48,325 nucleotides of DNA, taken from Gracilaria domingensis. Its lineage: Eukaryota; Rhodophyta; Florideophyceae; Gracilariales; Gracilariaceae. Below, in pieces: positions 21,166 through 30,809 of this stretch. The stretch covers positions 123,932 through 172,256 of the forward strand of contig VCMS01000302.1 of the NCBI GenBank assembly GCA_022539475.1. Reading direction: 5' to 3'. Under the pieces are notes generated by a model. The model did no database searches, was not told where the DNA came from, and was given only the letters and a program-made list of their open reading frames with translations. A program made the translations under genes and the position numbers. How positions within the stretch are numbered: the first letter of the stretch is position 1; every line of letters starts with the position of its first letter.

Positions 21166-22559
21166 TTATGTAAACAAATATACGTACCCACTGCTGTTAC
21201 TGGACCAGTACAGCTCTCCTCTAGGGCTCCTGCCCATACGAACATCCACTCTCCCTTTTACTTGTTCAGCGTCATGTTTCACTACATCTCCAAGAGTGTT
21301 AAATCGTAATGGCGGACTCCCGGGAAAACCATCCTGCTCATAGTATATAAAAGCTTGTCTCCTACAAGCTTGTGAAAGCTGCCACGGAAGACCGGTGGTT
21401 CTGGCATGTTTGAGTTCATATGTGGTGGAAAAGAACAGATTTTCCGACTTGGGAAAGTCAGCGTAGTGGTACTTACCACCCATGGGAAATCCGTTTTCTA
21501 CGGGACATCCACCGGCAACCGCTTGGCCAACAAAGCCAGCGCCTTCCTTTCCCTTATGCCCAACTTCTGCAGCGGGATAGATGTACCCATACGCTGCGAC
21601 ATTGGCATGTAGCGGGGAAACACCGGTCACAACCCCACCAACGCTTTTATGAACGAATGTTCCTTCACGGTTTGGGCACCCATAATTGCCACCCTTGACA
21701 ACCAAGTTAGTTTCTTCTATGTCATCTCAACCTCCGTCCGTTACCAAAATCCTTCCGTCCTTTCCAAACGAGATGGTGTGTGGGTTCCGGAATCCCATGG
21801 CGTAGACCTCATTAAGCATGAGCGTTTTGTTAATGAACGGATTACCGGGCGGTACGGTAAATGGAAGTCTGCCCTGTCGAAGTGGATTGATCCTCAATAT
21901 CTTACCAAGAGCATCGTTCTTCTGCCCACCGCCAGCAGTTGCGGATTAGAAAGAGCCATCACTATAAGCGATTTATAGATAATTACCGAAGAAGGCGATT
22001 TGCTTGATTGGGTGGTCGAAAAAGGGCATTCCAACGCGAAACACATTCCGGTAGGTGAAGGCATTCGGGACACCGGTTTTGAAAGCGTGAATGGACTCCA
22101 AGAGAACTCCATCGGCTTTAATTGGCTTCTGGGCATCAAACAAGTAATAGAAATCACGTGGGTTTGTTGGTCTTGACTCCATTGCGGCAATGTATATTCT
22201 TCCATTCTGAGCGAAGTTGGGGTGGAAAGCAATGCTTCTTACACCGCCGTGCATTTTTTTGAAGAAGTTGAGAAACCAATTCGTACTGGCTGAGAATGCG
22301 TAGTCCACATCGAGGTAAGTGAAACAACCCCTTGTGGATTGATTCTGTACACGGCATGAGGCGTGCAGACGTAAAGGTCATTTCTGAGCGAAATGATATA
22401 ATTAATCTTTGCACTTTCACCTGGGAGCTTCGCGAACTTCCTTGTCTGAACACTGAATCCACCGTGAATAATGGGAGTGGAAACAGGATTGTCAGCCAGC
22501 GCAGCGCTCAACACGAGAGCTTTAAGAGCAACGGAGGTGGCAGTACAATACATGTCCAA
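21166..22559 (-). pseudogene. Glucose/sorbosone dehydrogenase-like (GSDH/HHIPL) pseudogene
   Basis: The N-terminus has a probable signal peptide (ALKALVLSAALA). Beta-propeller segments follow: GGVRSIAFHPNFAQNGRIYI, NVFRVGMPFFDHPIKQIAFF, INPLRQGRLPF, NEVYAMGFRNPHTISFGKDG, then VVKGGNYGCPNREG and later AAYGYIYPAAEVG. This order is typical of the PQQ-dependent soluble dehydrogenase fold used by secreted sugar dehydrogenases. Breaks are frame changes near 22300 and 21940, TAA at 21973-21975 and TGA at 21727-21729. The TGA sits where the family usually has Trp (W-E/D-x-I-E/N). NYGC in place of the usual NYGW is a further decay sign. Confidence 0.82.
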
Positions 22560-23485
22560 AGGTTATTGCGAACTAGTGAACAGTTTCCATACAGCAAACC
22601 TTGAGCATGAGCTCATTGCGGATACGCACTCCGGAGTAAGACAGAAGGAGCAATTTAAGTAATGGTAATAGGCTGCGAAAGACACGGAAGTGAATGATGA
22701 CAAGACATAGCAGACTCACAGACGATTCGGTGCTCTGCGAGACGAGGGCAGCTACCATAGGCTCATATGCTTCTTATTTGAAAACAGAGAGCTGCCTCCG
22801 TCGCTGAACTAAAGCGAAGTCGCGTGATTAAGATGAGGATTAAAGCTATCTGCCGTGGCCGAGATTGGCACAATGCCACATCGAAACTCCACCACAAATG
22901 CACAGAAGCTTTGAAAACGCAGCTAAGGAAACGCGGAAGAGGTGAGACAACCTTACGGGTGAGTACAGTATCTGTCGATAGACTAGACGGTGCGGTTTGC
23001 ATACACACGTGACGAATGGTTCACGATTATGACTGTGCATAACAAAGTGCGCGACGGCGACGGCAAACGACGACGGCAGATGCAATTGATGCAGCGGGCG
23101 AATGGTCTCGCAACCTGCCGCTGAAAAGAAGGGAAGAAATTCTCAAGAGACGGTATCTGTCACGAGAGCAGTCACTCAGCAACAATTGACACGATGCTGC
23201 GGGACGAGCCGAGCAAGCGCGGTAGAATGGTGCATTTGGTTTATATGACAAACGGCGCAAGAAGTGGGCGCATCGGAAATGGGACGGGCAGGTGCTCAAC
23301 AATCTGAATGAAAGTGTCCCACGGCGCTGGCTGTTGGGACACTGCGTTTGGATCGCGGCGGAGAACGCAGTCGACGGAGCAGAAGTACTACGGGTACGGC
23401 CGTTGCGTGGGCTTTCTGCATTTGTTAAATCAATGTGAGCTGAAACTTTGAGAACGATGGCACGTGTCTATCGAAGGGGAACCGT
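22560..23485. other. Spacer, no gene seen
   Basis: Short frames only, on both strands, none with domain-like sequence. The interval separates the divergently transcribed dehydrogenase (minus) and MED12-like (plus) relics and would have held their promoters. Confidence 0.5.
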
Positions 23486-25870
23486 TTGAATTGTGTTCGT
23501 TATAATTCTACTCGTCCTTCTGGCGAAGCCGTTCATCTGCAAGTGCGTCGTCTTCTGTTGTGCGTTGCACACGTGCAGGGAAAGGAAATCGTTTTCCGAT
23601 TCGTCACGCAGCTACGTCTGTCATACAAATTCTCCGTGGAGATCTTTGTCAGGCAGACCTTCGCGAGGCATGTAGGTGGTTGCGTGGAACGGCGTCTGCG
23701 CCAATCTGGGTTTATCTGTACCGTTCTATGGTTTCCTACGAGTTCACTCTGTACTGTCATCAGAAAGACCCCCATCACTTGCCTGGCCACTACCTCGACA
23801 TCTAGTACACCAGCCGACCTAACAGAAGTCAAAAACGCCCTCAACGATCGGCGTCGCGCGCTTCCCACCAAGCTGCAGCGCGTCGAAACCTCAACCCCCC
23901 CTAAATCATCCAAATCATGCGCAAGCGCTCGAGCGTTCCCGCTTCAGAAGCATCCACTGTCTCAGAACCTGCTTCATAATTGGTTCAATCGACTTTCGAA
24001 AGGATCTCATAACCCTTTGTCGTTCCACTCCGTACGCTTAGGGTCTGCCACCGTGCATGCGGCAGGAAACGTCATCGACATGAGGGCCACTCGGTGCATT
24101 ACTACTCAGCGAGCAGTTTGGTACATCCGCATCGCCATGCTAAACGAATGCGTCAAACAAATGTGCCCAGATCTGCATTCACCAAGCCCCAAGCTCTTTT
24201 GGACCGAGCAGCTATGCGGTCTTCTCAAAACCGAGATTGACGCCATTCGAGTGCGTAGGACCCCAATGCTAGGCAGTATGAAGCGATTGGAATTCTGGAT
24301 TTATGTGCTGCACCTGGAAAGTTGGCAGGCCGACGAAGGGCTTCTTGATGTTTCAAAATGAACTACCGCCATTGCACAAGCGTTGCGAGTCAAGTTATTG
24401 TCTTCACAATCCTTTAGCGCCCCTGGGACGAAGAACAACATTATGGGCGCTCGGCGCTTCTTACCAGAATTTGTATCATCTCCGCAAGGCGCTAGGATTC
24501 TGCTCGAGGCGCTTTTGCGAGGATCGGGCCTCATCATAAGTACTCATCGTACACAGGCTGTCGCTATTCGCGAAAGAGCCAAAGGAAAGAACACGCAAAG
24601 AAAAGTGACCAAGTGAGGTTACAACGCTATCTCTACGCTTAACACTGTTAATGCGCCGGCCAAATATACACCCAATGCAAGCCACCTCGAAGTGATGCAT
24701 CTGCTGCAAGCCGGTTTGAATGCATTGCAAGTACGCGTCCAAATCAAGAGCCAGAAGTTTAGCATGCAGGCCTTCGAACAACTAGATCGTAAGGCCGCTG
24801 ATACCATTCAAGGTTCGAAAGACAGAAGGAAAGAACGAGAACCCAAACCTGACTATCGCACCAAAGAGGAACGAATGGGTTCTCCGAATACAGCCATGCG
24901 TCACTTTGAACGGCTTTCTATTCATGGGGATGTTGCACGCGTTACTGCAATTTTGCGACAAGCTTACAAAGAGCGCGGTGGTGCGTCGGCGGCTGTACGG
25001 ATGGTATGCGAGTGAGCTCTGTCCTCTATGGTTGCGGACCGTGCGGAAGTCATCTGCGTCGCAACAGCCGTTCTACATAAATTTGCCTCTGGATTAACGA
25101 ACACTAGGTCAACATCAAGAACAACTAAGAACGACACAACTCCGAAACGCAACAAGAAGGGAATTCACGAAAGGAGTAATGACTCTCCGTCATCGTTAAA
25201 CACCCTGACAGGTAACTCTCATCAACCACCTTTGCAACGCGAAACATGGCACTTCATGAAGCATTTTGCCAATGACGGAATACCGGAGAACACGGATAAG
25301 AATGAAGCCATTGTAAAGGAGATAAACGGAGAACTGCGGACGGATAACATGGACGACGATGACTCCGTGGTTCTTTTCATTGCTCACCTTTACAGACATG
25401 GTTTACTTTCTTTCCCGGCATTCGTGCACGACGTATCAAGGCTTGCAGCCACCAATCATGGGGGTGCTTCCTTCTTCGTCAAGTGCTTTTCTTTGCTACC
25501 AGATATTGTCGACAAGTCGGTTTCAGATTGCGGTCGGTCGATTCTGAGGAAGTATGGGTACATTTCACCCACCAGGCAGTGCTACGCTAACGGCGTCTGT
25601 GAAAAGAGCCTTTTGGTTGCTTGCAGTGGTGATGCCGATTTAGTGGAGAATCAGGTTGAGTCTCTTGCAAACAAGGGTGATAAAAACGTAGTTCTTTCTA
25701 CAATAGATGTTTTATGTCATCGAGACCTAACGTTACTAACTGGTGACCATGCTGAATTGCAGAACGAGCTATCAACGATGGCTTCTTTCATGGTCTCACT
25801 CCGAGAGGGTGGTACCGCTACAGAGTGGGTGATGAACTGCTGTCTGCAACTTGTTCGACCTTTGCCTTAA
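23486..25870 (+). pseudogene. MED12: Probable Mediator complex subunit 12 (MED12) pseudogene
   Basis: MED12 links the CDK8 kinase module to Mediator. One frame runs from 23486 to 25870, broken only by TGA at 24359-24361, 24614-24616 and 25013-25015. Recognisable parts are the N-terminal block NWFNRLSKGSHNPL with RAVWYIRIAMLNECVK, then FWTEQLCGLLKTEIDAIR and LESWQADEGLLD. Later come VCE-stop-ALSSMVADRAEVIC, which follows the family's CEWA...R pattern, and FIAHLYRHGLLSFPAFVHDV. MED12 proteins are usually 1200-2200 aa, so the C-terminus is missing or lost beyond 25870. The start is uncertain: sequence before about 23840 has no MED12 likeness. All three stops are TGA and at least one replaces an expected Trp. 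Confidence 0.58.
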
Positions 25871-26365
25871 GAGTGTCAAAGAGGGGAGTATTAGTCATCA
25901 CATTGTTCATAAATTTGAGGCAAGAAGCCAGATTTTCGAATGACCTGCGAATCAACAACTGAAGCGGCAACTGCAAGCAGCATTCGTACCAGCGATACGA
26001 TGGGTGAAGCAACCTGAACGGGATTTGATGGTTCGGCTAATGCCACCAAGTTCCCCTACAGCCCTTCCGGCATGAACTCTGTAACGGTTTTGAAGGGCGA
26101 TGGGAGCGTTGTGGGCAACTGGATTGTTTTGGAAGGTCATGGCATAAGAGCGAATCAAGGAAGTGCTACTCCACCCGAGAATATGTGCAGGCAAAGGGGC
26201 ACAATAATCGACAAGGTTATTGCACGTGGTACCGTGCATCTGAAATGTACGTACTTGACATTTGTTAGTCTGGCTGTATAGATTCAAGGGAGCAGCATAT
26301 GTGTGCTATACGTAATGATTCATAAGAACTTGCAAACCGGAGAACTGTTCAAAGGTTCATGCTGT
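25871..26365. other. Spacer, no gene seen
   Basis: No frame with recognisable protein. It separates the MED12-like relic from the converging minus-strand ORFs next to the pogo element. Confidence 0.5.
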
Positions 26366-27410
26366 TCACTGATTCCTCTTCGTTTTCTCTGTCAGTACAG
26401 AAAGGGAACGAGAGCCTTCATCATCGCCTTCCAATTGAAGAATCTTCTTATTGCCATTAAATACTTGCAAGTTTGAATCGGAAAAAAAGTGGAAACTGCG
26501 ACAAACATGATAAATATCGGTTACGGAATGAACGTGGTACCGGCCTTGACATTGTTGTGAAGAATCAGCAGTCTTCGGCCTCACTCCTGCATCTACTACG
26601 AACAGATGAGCTGTGTCATTCTGTGAAGATGTGCCTTGTGACGCAGTAACTGTACTTGCTGCAGACGACCATTCGAGCTCCTTTTCATGGTACCGACGGC
26701 GTGCGTTACGATTATCTCTTTCACGATTCTTGGTTCTATATCGGCGGACCTTTTCAGCGTTTTTAATGCGCTTATCAACTTTCAATTTCACATCTGCAGA
26801 GTACACTTTATGAGTCGTCCTGGGAAGAATTAGAGTCTCTCGGTCACATTTTGAGGTGTCGTACACCGGTTTGGAGCCTTTTACACAGACAAAATGAACC
26901 GGACCAGTGAAGAATCGTTCTCTCGGAGGCTCGTGTGTTTCAACATATTCCATCCGTTTCACACTAAAAGAGACCAATTCTTGAATCACTGTTGGGGAAG
27001 TCTTCAACTTACTTCGATTTACTGTCTTCACACTGCAGGCATCATTTGTCTGTGTCCAGAGCTACTGCAAACACTGCAGACAACGCAAGATTCAATTGAT
27101 TTGTAAGGTGCGTACTGCTCTTTATGTGAAGGCCTTGGCGGGGTACCACAGATGATATGAATAGGCTCCTCACATATGAGACAGTGATGGTTCGGGTTTG
27201 AGCCAATGACGCCGCCAGACACACCACATTTTTTTCGGGAATGTTCAACGCAAGAATATATCGGGAGGGGCGGCATAGTATGTTGCTGTGTTGGTACGAA
27301 TATTCCGTGGAGGTAGTTGAGGCAACGTATCTGATGAAGTCAAGGTTGAGTGGAATGCCGAACGTTCGGCACTCTGAGAAGCCAGATATACAGTAGGGTA
27401 GGCTGAACAC
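26366..27410 (-). pseudogene. Zinc-binding plus basic-domain protein remnant, possible second gene of a transposon
   Basis: Reading leftward from about 27276, one frame has a cysteine/histidine module: CGVSGGVIGSNPNHHCLICE, PIHIICG and then SCVVCSVCSSSGH. This resembles the small zinc-binding domain found in some transposon-encoded proteins. After a frame change and an in-frame TAG near 27050, a second frame (27031-26366) continues through VQELVS-like helices to a strongly basic segment RRYRTKNRERDNRNARRRYH and a Ser/Thr-rich tail. It lies immediately downstream of the pogo transposase on the same strand, so it may be that element's accessory gene. An independent host gene is also possible. 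Confidence 0.4.
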
Positions 27411-27718
27411 TTGAACAAAACCACTGTGAACCCTTTGACGTAATTTTGGGTCTTCCTTGAGAGATAGAACGTCAGCCCTATAAAAGCTGACGATCTAGGC
27501 TAACAAACAAGACAAGAAACAAGCTGAAAGAAGAACTCAAACAGATGTTAGAGGCAGTTTACTAACAAGGTCTGAAACAGGCTCATTTGCAAAGACTGGT
27601 TTAATTTCTTGGACAATAAGACCCAAACAAATGCCTCAAATGCAGATTTTGGTTAACCAACTGCCAAACATAGGCTGATCTTAAAAACGGAGATTACTGC
27701 TTCTAAACACCGCTGAGC
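27411..27718. other. 3' flank of the pogo transposase
   Basis: Short A-rich sequence with a small inverted repeat CGTCAGCCCTATAAAAGCTGACG near 27470. No open frame and no clear terminal inverted repeat. Confidence 0.4.
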
Positions 27719-29521
27719 CTAATGAATAGGAGTTGCAGCTACGGAAGCACCGAGATCCCCATCGCCTTCGTGCTCATTGATTATGGCACTCAATACTGTT
27801 CCAACGCGATGCACACGACGGCCACTCTTTTCAGCATGAGCAGGCACAACTCCCTCAATATTTTCTATGCGACCAACCGAATCTTCAGCAGCTTTTCTCA
27901 TGCTTGCAGAATGCTTCTTAAGAGCGCGATTAAGCTGCTTTGCACGTTTAGCTTCTTCCTTCTCCATCTGCTCTTTTCGACTTAATGCCAATTTCTCAGT
28001 TTGCAGTTTGATTAAGTCATATGCGACGTCGCAGGTAAGCACAACACCTTCGCTGCTGTCAACGAATCCGCTCTTCGTCAATCGTGCGGTACCAAGCAGC
28101 TCCTCCGTCATCTTTTCTTTCTTTGCACGCAACATGGAGATCATCTCGTTCACGCCAACTCGTTCTTTATATTGTTCTGCGCTTCGAGGACGATATTCTC
28201 CGAAGAGATGGTATTCGTCGATGGGACAAAGACTGGTTTTGACGAAACCACTACGAATGTTTTCTCGAGTCATTGCTTTCGCGTATGCTTCACTTATGAT
28301 GCGACACACATCGAAAACATCTAACTCGCGGTCGAAAAGAGGCAGCCCAGATACGCATGCAGCAAGAAGCTCACGAAAGTGAGACTTCATCGACGAAAAC
28401 ACACCAACATCAAGAGGCTGAGTAGCAGCGCTGGTGTGGGATGGCAAAATGTAAGCGATGATTCTGTTTGCCCTGAACAACTCGCATACGAGGAGAGACA
28501 TATGGCTTCGATAGCCGTCGTACGTAACCAGGATATGCCTTCCGTTCTTGCGTAAGTCCTCAGTCTGTGCAACGAAATGCTTTGCCCACTGTAGAAAATT
28601 GTTCGAGTCAACACCAGCAACATCTTTCCTGGAAGCGACGAGGGACCCACGGGGAAGCACTTCGTGTATAGGCTCTGGTACACCGTCTTCGCTTCCTGCC
28701 CTGGAGCGGACCCGTGTTCCCTTAAATACAAACATAGGGTCGACAGCCGTTCCTTCGGCTGAAACGCAGGCACGACAGGTAATCCGATGAACGTTCTTGA
28801 AAGTGGCGCCTTGCACCTCCGGAATATCCCCCACAGACACATAATGCTTGGTTCTTGGGTTCTTCTTGTCTTCGTTTGCCATTGTGAATCCCGTCTCGTC
28901 TAAGTTGAACAGACGGCGGCGGTCTATGTTGTATGTGCGAAACAGAGCGGAAAACTTTGCCAGGTGGGTCGTGAGAGTCTCTGCATTGGTTGCTATATAC
29001 CTTTTTGACTCCAACACAGATACCTTGCGATACATAATTAGGTTTGTATGCCTGGATTCAAAAGACCTGCACCAATCATCACCAGGGCGACAACTCTTGA
29101 AACGAATCTTCTGCAGCCTTTCGTAGGGAAAAGATTGGACAAGGAACTGCACGGCGTCCTTCAAGTCATTCCGAGTCATGTACCGTCCAGTTTCAGAGTA
29201 GTGGTTTATGACGCTCACGATGTGCTGCTCTTCTGTCTCGGTTAGAGCAAACTTTTTGCTCCGCACTGGATTATTGACCAACATAATTCGATGCAGCCAG
29301 TAGTGAATTGATGAAACGGGAAGACGAAAGGTTCTGCTTGCCTCGTGGAAAGACATCTGTCCGGCGTTCACCACAGAAACTGCATGGCGCATTTCTCGAG
29401 TCACACGCATACGTAACGCTCGAACGAGAAAGCAGCTCTGTGTGCGTTTGTGCATAAGCTTACATTTCGGACAAAGATGGCTCGGCTTCAAGGAACGGGT
29501 CCATTTATGTTTGTACGGCAT
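27719..29521 (-). CDS. Intact pogo/Tigger-type DDE transposase (600 aa)
   Basis: The single frame from ATG at 29521 to TAG at 27719 encodes a complete transposase. A small Cys/His cluster (CPKCKLMHKRTQSC, residues 17-30) precedes a psq-type helix-turn-helix (about 41-85, SFHEASRTFRLPVSSIHYWL). A second Tc5/CENP-B-like DNA-binding domain spans about 95-165. The DDE_1 core has Asp208 in FNLDETGF, Asp335 in VTYDGYRSH and Asp371 in AATQPLDVGVF, giving the D-D-D arrangement of pogo relatives. The C-terminus is a Lys/Glu-rich coiled coil. The enzyme would bind its element's ends and cut and paste it, usually at TA. Terminal inverted repeats were not found by eye. An intact frame beside so many broken genes suggests recent arrival or selection. 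Confidence 0.92.
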   Translation of the reverse strand: MPYKHKWTRSLKPSHLCPKCKLMHKRTQSCFLVRALRMRVTREMRHAVSVVNAGQMSFHEASRTFRLPVSSIHYWLHRIMLVNNPVRSKKFALTETEEQHIVSVINHYSETGRYMTRNDLKDAVQFLVQSFPYERLQKIRFKSCRPGDDWCRSFESRHTNLIMYRKVSVLESKRYIATNAETLTTHLAKFSALFRTYNIDRRRLFNLDETGFTMANEDKKNPRTKHYVSVGDIPEVQGATFKNVHRITCRACVSAEGTAVDPMFVFKGTRVRSRAGSEDGVPEPIHEVLPRGSLVASRKDVAGVDSNNFLQWAKHFVAQTEDLRKNGRHILVTYDGYRSHMSLLVCELFRANRIIAYILPSHTSAATQPLDVGVFSSMKSHFRELLAACVSGLPLFDRELDVFDVCRIISEAYAKAMTRENIRSGFVKTSLCPIDEYHLFGEYRPRSAEQYKERVGVNEMISMLRAKKEKMTEELLGTARLTKSGFVDSSEGVVLTCDVAYDLIKLQTEKLALSRKEQMEKEEAKRAKQLNRALKKHSASMRKAAEDSVGRIENIEGVVPAHAEKSGRRVHRVGTVLSAIINEHEGDGDLGASVAATPIH

Positions 29522-30809
29522 GATAACAATTGGGATAGCAATACCAAAGATTGATGCAAGAATTCTATGGTAGATGGTGAGGATGTGGTGCTGATTTCTG
29601 GCTTGAGGATGAAGATCATCGCTTTAAGAGGTTTTGTTGCTTCACGCAACATCATGATTCGATCCTAGCTGATTACGCCAGAAAGCACACTTTATGTAAA
29701 CACTAGCTTCTTAGAAGGTTATTGGTTATTAAAGATGTCTCTTTGTCTTATAAAGTGATGGTATTGGCTGCTAGCGTGTTGGAAAAGACATTCGCAAAGA
29801 CGGAGCTTGATGAAAGTGCTACTGATGATTACAGACACCAAACAGATTCATTGTTGTCGATTCTTTTGTTTACGATCGCAGAGGAGAGATAAAACTCAAA
29901 CACTGTACCGTTTGGAAGAAATGGGGATGTTAGACTGAAAACAGAAGTGTGTTGATTTGATGACCAATTTGTATAATCTCAGAAAGGGCAATCGTCATGA
30001 TGATGCTTGGAATCGTTTCCTGATGAGGGATGAAGTGTTTTGGATCTTTACTGAAGGCTAAATTCTATTGTCATCGTCCGCGTTCTAATCTACACCACCG
30101 TGGGGTCAAGGTTGAACATCAACGGAAAGAGAGGATTTTGATGCAGAAGCACTCAAAATCAACGATTTTCACTGTTCAGCGTTGAGACTGTTTTTGCGGA
30201 TGCTGACCCTGACCTACTGTACTCCACATGATCATCGCTCTCAACACGTTTCATGTAACCGCTCTCAACCAATCATTTTATTTCATTCATGTAACCACAA
30301 CCTGTGCCGAGCTTTTAATCAGGAGAGCGCGTCTAGAGTTGCCCGCCATTCAGACTGCGTGTGGCGGTTCGATAGCGAGGCGTGCGCATGGAATCCACGC
30401 CTTGTACATTGGAAGACGAGACTAGGGGGCTGCGACGCCGCCTTTGTGGCGAGCAACACTCTTCTCCGTATGGCTCGAGGAAAAGGCACTGTCGTGCTTG
30501 GCGCGGCGTGCTTCATATAAGCTAATTCTGCCAGAAGGATAATGTCAACGCACGCCATTCGATTCTGTCAATTTTGGCACGTCTCGAGATGTAATTTGGA
30601 CGGGTCTTCAGCTTCGCACGTTGCCAGCACATAATTCTCGTCTCACAGACTTCACTCTCTGTGTATCCGAGTGAAAGATGTTTCCAATGAAACTTGATCC
30701 AGTTCGAACAGACCAACAGCAAAGGCTTTATGGAGAGCAATCCCAACGCTGTGCAAATCCGACGTAGGCATCATCTTCTCATACGAACCCTGTGACACAT
30801 ATTTCTGTC
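29522..30809. other. Region between pogo and tnp2 genes, no gene seen
   Basis: The first ~650 bases are AT-rich and probably include the 5' flank and left terminus of the pogo element. From about 30180 a block of 350 bases of different composition holds only short frames. Neither element's terminal repeats could be identified. Confidence 0.45.

Noticed and set aside
23493..23675. Small membrane protein (MFVIILLVLLAKPF...)
   Set aside because: The hydrophobic start is attractive, but the frame is 60 codons, overlaps other frames of equal quality and has no homology or copy to support it.
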